Of a stretch of 64,000 nt of DNA, positions 28,901 to 37,500 are shown in pieces. The stretch lies in NCBI GenBank assembly GCA_002396645.1, contig DGYI01000047.1, positions 3,725-67,724 of the forward strand, written 5' to 3'. Position 1 is the first letter of the stretch. The number at the start of each line of letters is the position of its first letter. A model generated the notes under the pieces. That model saw only the letters and a program-made list of their open reading frames with translations. It was not told the origin of the DNA and did no database searches. The position numbers and the translations under genes are program-made. Origin of the DNA: Firmicutes bacterium UBA5010 (GTDB lineage: Bacteria; Bacillota; Clostridia; Tissierellales; Sedimentibacteraceae).

Positions 28901-30229
28901 TGTTACATCAGGGTTATAAGCATTTGGATCTGTTATTTCTGTTTCATAAGTTACAGTTATTTGCTCAGACAGACCTTCATCAAATGTTATGGTAAATCCG
29001 GCATCACTTTCACTAAGAACAGCACCGGAAAATTGATTAACAGCTTTATTGTCAATTTTTATGCTTCCTGTAACAAGTTTCAATCCGGACGGCATATTAT
29101 CAGTTAATTTGGTTCCTTCCGGCATATCAAAATTATTTTTATTTAACACTATAGTCCATCTTATTCTATCTTTATCTCTTGTGGTTCCGGCCACATATTG
29201 TCCTGATTCTTTATCTACAAATTCTATCTTAGTATTAACTTTAGCAGGTACTTCATCTATTGGAGTATTATCAGGTCCAAAGCTTCCTTTGACTGAATTT
29301 TCAAACTCAATTGTTTCTCCTTGCTGTGCTCCGCCTATCTGTGATAAATCAGGCTCTGTTACGATTGTGACAGTCTTTGTTTCTTTATCTTTAATTTTAT
29401 TAAAAGTATATGTCTCATTATCACTATCATAAACAGCATCACCGTAGTCACGGCTTATAACATTCTGTCCCAGACCTAATATATCCTCTATAACAACATT
29501 CTCTACTTCTCTGTCAATTGGAGTAGTTTCAGCTGTAACTCCAATTGTCCAAGTTATTTGAGTTTTATCACTGTTCCAAGCTCCGGTCTTAGTAAGGATA
29601 ATATTCTCTTCGTGTTTAATCTCTTCAAACTTTATTTCCACTGTTTCAGTTTTGCCCATTACGTCGAATACAAGCTCTTTATCTCCGCCTTCACCAAGCT
29701 TAGATTCATCCATTCTCCCGCTTGCCTTGACCCAAACAAATCTGCCGGTATCATATTCGTTGATTTCCGGAAGAAACTTCAAGGTCATTGTACCATCTGT
29801 CTTAATTTTTGCCTCAGCTACTTTAACCAAACTGTCTCCAAGTAATATATTTATTGTCTGTTCATTAGCTATGATTATTTGATCTGCGATTTTAAACTCA
29901 TATTCTATACTCGTATCTACTATACCTATAGGCTCATTATCATAATCAATATCTCGAATATCAAGCCTAAAACTGAATTCGACAGTCGCATCTACAGGTA
30001 CGGGTTCATTATTATGATCTATAATCTTGCCATCCTTATCAGTAAATTTAACTTCGATAGCAGCAGGAGTTACCGCATCTGCATCCACATCAATTCCTGT
30101 GATGCTTATTATGCCCTCATCATCGTCAGATTCGGCATAAGCTGCTTGCCCTATTGTTGGTATAGCTATTTGCATAATCATGGCAAATATAAGTAAAATA
30201 ACTATTCCATGTTTTGTTCTTTTTTTCAT
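25958..30229 (-). CDS. LPXTG-anchored multidomain adhesin (Cna/SpaA type)
   Basis: A 1,423-residue surface protein. Order: signal peptide (about 1-32); an Ig-like N-terminal part; about five adhesion modules of the isopeptide/collagen-binding fold, each opening with a pattern like KTGAWNSDKTQITWTI (about 190-880); and four CnaB/SpaA modules (about 890-1230) with K..D and E(I/K)..AP motifs suited to Lys-Asn isopeptide bonds. A Pro-Asp/Glu repeat stalk, a cadherin-like module (GKWTYTPDPGFTGEDTF) and the sorting signal LPDTG, membrane helix and RKRTLK tail follow. ATG 30229 has AAAGGAG upstream; the frame continues to 30277 without support. No sortase gene lies in the window. Confidence 0.92.
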   Translation of the reverse strand: MKKRTKHGIVILLIFAMIMQIAIPTIGQAAYAESDDDEGIISITGIDVDADAVTPAAIEVKFTDKDGKIIDHNNEPVPVDATVEFSFRLDIRDIDYDNEPIGIVDTSIEYEFKIADQIIIANEQTINILLGDSLVKVAEAKIKTDGTMTLKFLPEINEYDTGRFVWVKASGRMDESKLGEGGDKELVFDVMGKTETVEIKFEEIKHEENIILTKTGAWNSDKTQITWTIGVTAETTPIDREVENVVIEDILGLGQNVISRDYGDAVYDSDNETYTFNKIKDKETKTVTIVTEPDLSQIGGAQQGETIEFENSVKGSFGPDNTPIDEVPAKVNTKIEFVDKESGQYVAGTTRDKDRIRWTIVLNKNNFDMPEGTKLTDNMPSGLKLVTGSIKIDNKAVNQFSGAVLSESDAGFTITFDEGLSEQITVTYETEITDPNAYNPDVTSSYENTATLTWNSKGADEEAEDKGIGEIPKTVIKKAKAGYTRGDSRELKWKITVNSNKMDIVNPVVVDTLPIELEYVSFSATPDIWGAAPTLGTNANGEQTITFSYTGTIKTEHTINLVTRIKDEYKNIYGANITKRFINKVSLTGNGLNEKTSTAYEDYVSTVIAKTGEAYDYINREASWKIVVNQNNMTINNTIITDTIGDYHEFLSDSLKLGNDYLTRVEGDPGVNQYSVTGKVIKINLGTITSQKTISYKTFIPEDQLDIIFGKNGKPTLENNAVLTGDEIKEHGQTIRGTRVIDNTLISKKADYTNGNDYIDWVVEINLNSLELGQVTLEDNLVEALILDKQSVKLYKIEVDSEGKYDKINLVYAHEVEVAYDLSTNKVEFKLGEIKEPYLLKFRTDIDLDKLTGKISNTINLKGTGSVSDDSKGEVNVSFDNTSGGGEGSKTRGSIKVIKTDEEGTPIIGVKFELLNINKQSYSPKKEAETDANGEIFFDDLPIATYWIKEISAPEIYKLLDDTQIILKKGYDNNGIDLKHQEIIMVNEIIRGSIELKKVDKSGNELEGAIFALYNESDSELKNKIEEANSNNSGIVRFENIPYGDYKIKELKAPSGYIPSDSILEVSIRQDNTTINLGSVENEKIKGDLAVTKLDEDGKTPLAGAVFELLQGGEVKYTSAKTGENGIYVFENLEYGDYTLREKEAPVGYRLSRDTHEISVKANKELITIDFENEKMKGTFELSKTDVSTSASLPGAEISIYTEEDVFVAKETTDENGIAKFENLPLGKYYFKETKAPNGYMLNDDKHPFEIKEDNETVKATLSNERVIIIRPDPDPKPNPDPKPNPEPEPEPNPNPEPEPERPPVKETTDPEKPVDVTPPDIPEGSTPEVKEPPKHGKVEFGEDGKWTYTPDPGFTGEDTFIITIINPNGEPEDILIEVNVIPPAGTVLPDTGGLRPIVFYLAGFTLIGLGVIFRKRTLKQQQ

Positions 30230-30312
30230 ATAATTTATTTCTCCTTTCATTATCTGTATATCATAATTTATATGCAAAAATTGCGCTGCAATTAACTTTT
30301 ATTCTTATGTAA

Positions 30313-30346
30313 ATTATACAAATACGCACTGAACAAATTCTGAACA
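30313..30346 (-). promoter_or_regulatory. Adhesin promoter with two TGTTCAG heptamers
   Basis: On the minus strand two identical heptamers TGTTCAG lie at 30340-30346 and 30329-30335, start to start 11 bp. A TATAAT (30313-30318) follows 10 bp later. There is no TTGACA-like -35 at the right distance. Direct heptamers with an 11-bp period just upstream of a -10 are the known binding architecture of SARP/BTAD activators, and the next gene upstream encodes a BTAD response regulator. Confidence 0.65.
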
Positions 30347-30367
30347 ATTTATGTTTTAAGGCAAAAA

Positions 30368-30404
30368 AATAATAGACTAACACAATTAGGTATTGTCTAT
30401 TATT
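30368..30404 (-). terminator. Terminator of the kinase/response-regulator operon
   Basis: Stem AATAATAGAC / GTCTATTATT around a 17-base loop, followed on the minus strand by seven T, 10 bp after the response-regulator stop codon. It separates the operon from the adhesin gene. Confidence 0.8.
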
Positions 30405-30413
30405 TTACTGAAT

Positions 30414-31508
30414 TTATTTTCTCATATATTTTCTATACAAAGCAGTTGTAGCTTCTTCCGGGCAAATATCCAGATCTTCTAAAAGTATCTTTTCAAAAGC
30501 TCTGTAAAATCTTTCAAGTTCCGTTCGGTTTCCGGTCTTACCATAATAGATAATTTTCATCTTAGCTGTATTTTCATTATATGGATCAAGTTTTAAAAGT
30601 TTTTCCAGCAAAGGCTTAATTGTTTGCGGAAATTCATCCTGCCGCAGACATTTTGCGGCATATCTTTCGAGCAGCTCTGATATCTGCTGTGAATATTCTT
30701 GCCGCTTACCCATAGCCCAAAGATATTCTTCTTTTTCAAGAAAATCTCCGTTATAAATTTTTAAGATTTTATCTATATCCTCCTCACCGTAATCCTTACC
30801 CTGTAAAATAAAATTTAATTCACTATTATCTGATTTTATCGGTACATTAAGGAGATAGCTGTCATTTGAATATTCGATTCCTTTCGAGTATCCTAGCTTT
30901 TCCAAGTTTTTTCTAAGCTGATATACGGTAGTATGTAAAAGAGTTCCTGCTTTTTCCAAATTTTTATCGGGGAATATATCATCCATAATCAAATCTTTTG
31001 AAACCGCATCACCCTTATACCACAGATAGACAAATAACTCCTTTGCTTTCTGAGTTCTCCATGTCAAAGGCTTATTGAAGCTGTCCAGTATTTGCAAGTC
31101 TCCAAAGCAGCGCAAGCTCAGCTTTGCCTTTGTTGCAGGAGCAGGAGTACGTATTTTGTTTCTTAATCTCTCAATTGTTTTTTTCATTCGATTTTCCTGC
31201 ACCGGTTTTTGCAGATAATCTATAGCATTTAGCTCGAAAGCATCTATGGCATATTGTGAGTAAGCTGTGACAAAAACTATTTCCAAATTGCTTTGATTAT
31301 TTAAAAATACGGATGCCAATTCTAAGCCACTCATGCTGCCCATCTCAATATCTAAAAATACAACCTCCGGTTTGGTTTCATCTATGCTTTTCAAAGCTTC
31401 AAGAGGGTCTGTATAAATGCCTGCAATCTCCATATCCTCATAGGGTGAAAGCATTATCTTTAACACCTCAAGGGCAATAGGCTCATCATCAACTAAAATA
31501 ACTCTCAT
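30414..31508 (-). CDS. Response regulator with BTAD (SARP-type) output
   Basis: A 364-residue protein. Residues 1-120 are a receiver domain with VDDEP, the phospho-acceptor in VVFLDIEMGSMSG, VTAYSQYA and the conserved Lys in YLQKPV. Residues about 130-225 are a winged-helix DNA-binding domain (KLSLRCFGDLQIL..LTWRTQKAKELFVYLWYKG), and 225-364 the BTAD helical domain. It overlaps the upstream kinase gene by 20 bp, so the two are translationally coupled and form a two-component pair. The adhesin gene just downstream has matching SARP-style repeats in its promoter, making it the likeliest target (inference). Confidence 0.9.
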   Translation of the reverse strand: MRVILVDDEPIALEVLKIMLSPYEDMEIAGIYTDPLEALKSIDETKPEVVFLDIEMGSMSGLELASVFLNNQSNLEIVFVTAYSQYAIDAFELNAIDYLQKPVQENRMKKTIERLRNKIRTPAPATKAKLSLRCFGDLQILDSFNKPLTWRTQKAKELFVYLWYKGDAVSKDLIMDDIFPDKNLEKAGTLLHTTVYQLRKNLEKLGYSKGIEYSNDSYLLNVPIKSDNSELNFILQGKDYGEEDIDKILKIYNGDFLEKEEYLWAMGKRQEYSQQISELLERYAAKCLRQDEFPQTIKPLLEKLLKLDPYNENTAKMKIIYYGKTGNRTELERFYRAFEKILLEDLDICPEEATTALYRKYMRK

Positions 31509-34500
31509 GATATTTCACCTCCGGTATTAAAATTTTTACCCTTGTACCTTTTCCAATTTCACTCTCCAATTCAAAAGATGAACCCCTTACCATTTTAATT
31601 TTTTCCATTACATTTTTAAATCCTATTCTATTATTACTTCCATAAAGTATATCTTGTCTTTTTTCCTCAGACATTCCTGCTCCGTTATCTTCAATAAGAA
31701 TTTTTATTATATTCTCATCGTCTTTTTTAGCGATAATCTTTATTTTTCCTCCATCAGTCTTAGCTGATACACCATGTTTTACAGCATTTTCGACTATAGG
31801 CTGAAGTGTCAGGGGCGGAATCATGGCCTGCAAATTATCCTCCACATCATACTCGAGTTCCAGCCTTTCTCCGTATCTAAGCTTCTCAATCTCCAAGTAT
31901 GCGTTAACCATTTCAAGCTCCAAACTAAGATTAACAAGTCCCTTTACCCTGTGAAGATCAAGCTTTCCTCTGAAATAAACGGATAAATTATTTAAAGCCT
32001 GTCTTACTTTATCTGCGTCTGTATAGCTAAGCCCTATAATTGTATTTAAGGTATTGTACAGAAAATGAGGCGATATCTGAGAATAGAAATATTGAAATTC
32101 TTTTTCAAGTCCTTCTTCCGCCGATTTTTTCATCAAAAGTAAAGACAAAATTCTTGATTTTAACCAGTTCTCATCTATAGGCTTTCTTTGAAAATCATTC
32201 GCCCCGTAATCAAATGAATTCATAAGATAGTTTGTTCTGTTAGATGCGGTTAGTATCAATATCGGAAGCTCTGTCATCGAATATTGTTGACGAATGATTC
32301 CGCATAATTTATCACCTTGAATATCTGAAAGCATAAAATCCATGACTATAAGGTCTATTTTATTGTTTTGCATTGCTTCCAGAGCTTCACTTCCACTACC
32401 CGCTAAAATTGTATTTAGCTTCAAGGATTTTACTATATCCGAAATAATTTTCTGATTCGAATGCTCTTTATCAATTATTAATACTGTAGCTTTCTGAATG
32501 TCTATAATATTTTCTTCTCCTTGATTTACAGCAGGAGTTTCAATGATAGTTTTATCTTCTGAAGCTTTTTCACACATCTTAGCATCAAGACATACAGGCA
32601 GTTTGAATTTAAAGCTTGATCCTTTGCCATATACTGAATCGACGCTTATTTTTCCGCATTGTCCTTCAACTAAATTTTTAACTATGGATAGTCCTAAGCC
32701 TAGTCCCTCTTCATCTGCAGCTTTCTGAAAAAATGTATCAAATATTTCATTAAAATATTTTTTTTCTATTCCTATACCTGTGTCTGAGACAATAATTTCC
32801 GCAAATTTTCCGTCTAAGTTCGCCGATACTCTTATTTCTCCTTTTTGGGTAAATTTAAGCGCATTATGCAGCAGATTATAAATAATCTGTCTGAATTTAT
32901 CAGGGTCTGCCATTATTGACGGAAATTCGGAATCAATATAATTTTTTATACTTAGCTCAGTAGAATTTGGCATAAATGCTTGCATTTCCTTAACAATATC
33001 ATCTACTGCCTCATGAGGATTAACAGAGCTTATCCTTAATTTTATGTTGTCGTTTTTTATACGTGATGAATCCAGCAAATCTCCTACCAGTGTGCTCAGA
33101 TCTTGACATTCTCTGTTTATATAAAGTAAAGCTTCCTGCTGCTTAGAATTCAAAGCTCCTTTTTCTCCTTCAAGCAATTTTTTGGTCAGATTATGAATTA
33201 TGTGCAGTGGCGTTTTTAGCTCATTGTATGCTTTTGCTAAAAATTCATCCTTTAAATCATCTTGTCTTATGAGCTTTTCGGATAGCAGAGCTGCTTTTTG
33301 ATAGTTCAGCTGAAGCCTGTTGCCAATCATTACCGCTACGCTTATCATCAATATCAAAGTCAGACCGGCAGAGATGTATCCCAAGCTTAATTCAAATAAA
33401 ATCTTCAATGTCATAGTGACCCAATAGCATACCAATGAAACTGTTATTACCAGAATATATTCTGACAATTCAGAGCCTTTATAAATCTCTTTTATTAAAA
33501 TATAAAAAGTATAAGCAAATCTGAGCATTATAACACTCAAAAGAACAGCATGCATTGATCTCAAAAAAACAAACATGGGCTTTTCGGGACTATAAAAGTA
33601 CAGCGCAAACAATAAAAGAATAAGTGTAGTTATCCAATCAACAATTTTTCTTTTATCAAAATTATTAAAAAAGTGACCGGTAAATCCTGTGATGCAGTGA
33701 GTCACCATCACCAATGAAATAACTTGAATTGTAATCCTGAAATTATAGCTGTAATTAAATATAAATCGCAAAATCTGTTCATTAAAAACTGATAAATATA
33801 CTGTCATAAAGAAATTTATACCGCTGAAATATACCAAGTAAAGATTATTTTTTTGCTGAAGATATATTATCAGAAAAAATATACATAAGGTCAAACATAC
33901 AGAAACAGTTATTGCATCTAATACAATTGACCTGCTGTTATTGTTAATGATTGATTCAAAGCTGCCAAATTCAATAGATTTAATTATCCCTACCACTCCG
34001 AAATCATAATTTGATACATGTATTATTATTTCTATTTCCTTATTCAAGCTATTTGCCGCAGCTGTCATAAACCTGCTGTCTCTTTGAAAATCATTTCGCA
34101 GTACCGAAGGCTTTCCCATGCTTGAAGTCTCCTGCCCATTTAGATAAATACGGGCTGCAGTACGTATTGTATTCGTTTTGACAGCATATACCATATCATC
34201 AGAGACTTTTACAATCAGCCTGTATGTTCCTGAACCATCGGCTGAATTTTTATCTGCGCTTAAATAGTCTGTCCAATCACCGGGAACCGATATATATCTA
34301 TTTTTAATATCCTTGCTTATTTCATCAGGTTTAAGGAGAACTCCGGGATAAAACTCCCATTCCCCATCCAGTTTTATGGTACTTTTTTTATCAAGACTTA
34401 AATCACTTAAGTCTAAAACTCCTCTATGCGCTTGATATTGTACCTTTTCATCAGATAAATTAATACTTATAAGATATACTGTTACCATGCATACAATTAT

Positions 34501-34557
34501 TATTGAAATTGCTGCGGATATAATGTATCTTGTTAAAGGAACTTTCGATTTTTCCAT
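31489..34557 (-). CDS. Double-core hybrid sensor histidine kinase (7TMR-DISM type)
   Basis: A 1,022-residue membrane kinase. Order: membrane helix (about 10-32); extracellular galactose-binding-like domain (about 45-190, STIKLDGEWEFYPG); seven membrane helices (about 205-415); a HisKA-like helix whose H-box reads AYNELKTPLH, with Asn where the phospho-His should be; a HATPase domain (about 525-650, NLLHNALKFT, DTGIGI, GLGLGLSIVKNL); and a receiver domain (about 690-805, VMDFMLSDIQG). It continues with a LytS-type HisK helix (SQISPHFLYNTLNTI) and a second HATPase domain (PIVENAVKHG, DNGAGMS, GFKNVMEKI). The second core can phosphorylate itself; the first probably cannot. It lies 22 bp after the giant gene. 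Confidence 0.88.
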   Translation of the reverse strand: MEKSKVPLTRYIISAAISIIIVCMVTVYLISINLSDEKVQYQAHRGVLDLSDLSLDKKSTIKLDGEWEFYPGVLLKPDEISKDIKNRYISVPGDWTDYLSADKNSADGSGTYRLIVKVSDDMVYAVKTNTIRTAARIYLNGQETSSMGKPSVLRNDFQRDSRFMTAAANSLNKEIEIIIHVSNYDFGVVGIIKSIEFGSFESIINNNSRSIVLDAITVSVCLTLCIFFLIIYLQQKNNLYLVYFSGINFFMTVYLSVFNEQILRFIFNYSYNFRITIQVISLVMVTHCITGFTGHFFNNFDKRKIVDWITTLILLLFALYFYSPEKPMFVFLRSMHAVLLSVIMLRFAYTFYILIKEIYKGSELSEYILVITVSLVCYWVTMTLKILFELSLGYISAGLTLILMISVAVMIGNRLQLNYQKAALLSEKLIRQDDLKDEFLAKAYNELKTPLHIIHNLTKKLLEGEKGALNSKQQEALLYINRECQDLSTLVGDLLDSSRIKNDNIKLRISSVNPHEAVDDIVKEMQAFMPNSTELSIKNYIDSEFPSIMADPDKFRQIIYNLLHNALKFTQKGEIRVSANLDGKFAEIIVSDTGIGIEKKYFNEIFDTFFQKAADEEGLGLGLSIVKNLVEGQCGKISVDSVYGKGSSFKFKLPVCLDAKMCEKASEDKTIIETPAVNQGEENIIDIQKATVLIIDKEHSNQKIISDIVKSLKLNTILAGSGSEALEAMQNNKIDLIVMDFMLSDIQGDKLCGIIRQQYSMTELPILILTASNRTNYLMNSFDYGANDFQRKPIDENWLKSRILSLLLMKKSAEEGLEKEFQYFYSQISPHFLYNTLNTIIGLSYTDADKVRQALNNLSVYFRGKLDLHRVKGLVNLSLELEMVNAYLEIEKLRYGERLELEYDVEDNLQAMIPPLTLQPIVENAVKHGVSAKTDGGKIKIIAKKDDENIIKILIEDNGAGMSEEKRQDILYGSNNRIGFKNVMEKIKMVRGSSFELESEIGKGTRVKILIPEVKYHESYFS

Positions 34558-34579
34558 TTCAACCTCTCGACCTTTGGCA

Positions 34580-37500
34580 TCAAATTTTCATTATACTTCT
34601 GATCCTAATTAAATTTTTGATGTCATTTTCAATATAATCGGATATTTTTTGATCTAAATCGTAGCAAAGATTTTTACCTTTAGCGGGATATCTTGGGGTG
34701 CTAAGCACTTCACACAAATTTTTCAGCACAAGGTTCTTGTCAAAAATACTTTTATATTCCTGTTCTAAAGCTTTAGAGATGTCTCTGGCATTTTCTAAGC
34801 ACAGCATTGACAAATCATAAATCACATCCTTAGCGGCATCCTTCATAAAGATTGGAGATGCATAGGGCAAAATCTGATTTATTGAAGGAATCAGATTTAA
34901 TTTTAATTCATTTTCACTCAATACAGTATTGCCTCCAAAAAAAGGATACAGCATGCTTTCTCTAAGCCATAATCTCAGGTTAGGAATAAAATAAGCACTG
35001 TCCACTGATCTTTCTCTAATCTCCATTATATCCTTGCCATTACTTGATAAAATACCGGCTATTATTCTCTTTACGTCTACACCTTTAGCTCTTAAAACTT
35101 TATCTATTCCAATTATTTCATGGCAGTTGTGCATTACATCATCAACTAAAATCACAGGCTTATTAAACGATTTTATGACATCAATTTGTTTAGAGATTGA
35201 TGAGTAAAACGGATACTGTGTAATTTCAAAATCTCCTGTGTCATAATTGAAGCATTTTTCAATGTGCAATGATTTTGTTGCAACATTAGCAACAATTTTT
35301 CCGCTAAAAACATTTCCAAAAGGAACACACAGATAATCACTATCGCTTAAGGATATTTCGCTTATTTTTTCCACAAGTGCTTGCTGAAGCATCTGAACAT
35401 CAAAAGACAATACCAGGCTGTTAGGGTATAGTTTAGCCAAAACCAGCTTAAGTCTTTTTCTTGTATCTGAAACCAATTCCTTAAGTCTTTGCGAGGAAAT
35501 TAAGGGTTCCTTGATGTAATTTTGCATATCCAGTGTCAAGCATATCGGAAACTTCATATCAACGGCATATATATGGTTTTTTAAATCTGCCGCATCCAGC
35601 TTTTTGAATCCGTGCAGTTCTAAAAGCTCAGAAGTTTCATCGCTGTCATAGTTCAAAAGCGTATTGCAATATAAAGCATATGTGAAATCATTTTTTAATC
35701 CGTGAAGCAAAGTTTCTGTCAGCAAAGTCTGCTCAAGCTCAGGAATTTTTTCAGAAGGATTCGTATATATTCCATCAATAATTATAATTTTTCCCGAGGT
35801 ATTTTCTCTTACATAATTTGCAATTTCAATATTTCCGAATTCACGGTACATCTGAGCGGTTCCTATATGATGAAATGCCGAAAATCCCAATAGTCTGTTT
35901 TCCTGTGAGTTCTCTCTTATTACAAGCAGGCTTATGTTTTTGTTTGCTAATTCTTCTCCTATATTTTCATATAAGTTTGTATACATAAATATATAACGTC
36001 CTATTTCATCTGCGACATTTTCGCTCAAATCATTAATAATTTCAATTTTAAGAGAACTCTTATCAGCTAATGTTTTATCCTGAGACTCTCTTAAATAAAT
36101 GCCTGTGTTATAAATATATTTTAGTGCCTGTGAATCAATCGCCAAGTTCTTGGTTTCGTTTATCGGACTTATACTTAAATCAATGATTTCTCCCTTAATT
36201 TTTTTCCTTACTTCATTTATTTTATCTGATTCGTCACTATCATAAATATTGTCTGAATCCAATATCAGATGATTAAACGCATAAATAGAGTTTTTGCTTA
36301 ATTTTTGCTTATAAACAGCTTGGTTTAGAAGCATCTCTTTTCTCGCTATTATATAAATTTCTTTATCGGCAAACATAGATTTTAATTTTACTATATCATC
36401 CGGGTTTGCGAAATTTATCTTTAAGCTTTCTGATAAAAGATATGTGTCTAACTCATCTGCTATAGATATATCAATAATTTTCCTTCTTATTTTATAGGGC
36501 TGAGTATTTTTCCACCAGCTGGATTCATCAATTTCAAGAAAAACATCATATCCAAGACTTTTTATCTCCTTAATAATCTTTTTATGCTCTAATGTAAACG
36601 GATCAAAAGAATTGCAAAAATAAGCTATTTTATTATTTACAGTCACATCATATTTATCATTTAAAACATTATTATATCCGCTTAAAAATTTATATATATA
36701 ATTAAACGAATTTGCAGTATTTAAAAAATTCAGATAATCCGTATTCTTTTCATCGGTTAAGCTTATTAATTTCTTGGCTATACATTTGAATATCTTATAT
36801 TTGTCGTTGTCGCCGAGTATTTTACTGTTAAAAATTTGATTTCCGATAAAAAACAGTGTATCCATTCTTATTTGTTCGTCATTATTGGCAAGACCGCTGA
36901 TTATTATGCTTAAAATTTTTATAAATCTATTGCTGTATTTATCTATAATCTGTTCAAAAATCTCCTTATACTCAGAGTAATTCTCTATCATAACACTAAA
37001 GACTTTAAGGGCAAGCGAGCTTACATGACTGTTTGAATCATTGTATAGTCTCAGTATTTCAAATATAATTTCATCAAGCTCCTTTGTATCCAAAAGCAAT
37101 ATAAATTTGCCTAAATGATTAGGTATATATTTTGAAATTTCAAATTCTCCGATTTCCAATCCCTTTATAAGCTCTATGGATATTTCATTTCTTTGGTCTA
37201 TGGTCAAAAATGAACTAATGCTCAAAAGAGCTTTTCCGGCTTTATTTCTGACAACCTCTTTCGCACTTACTTTAACAAGATTGCAAAGATGTGTGGCGGT
37301 GTGTAAAAGCACAACATCATTTGAATTTCTGACAATATCTAATATAAAATCAATATTAACTATCTTCTCCATCCAATTAGTAGCAGACTTTAGATTGATT
37401 AAAAATATCTCTGAAATTCTTTTGCTTTTTATCCGCATAAATTCATTGTATTCAGTTATTATTCTATCTGTTTTGTTAATATTAAGCAAAATTTTATACT

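Noticed and set aside
29049..29432. Open frames opposite the adhesin gene (also 26250-26543 and 28596-28895)
   Set aside because: They mirror repeat modules of the adhesin and lack start signals.
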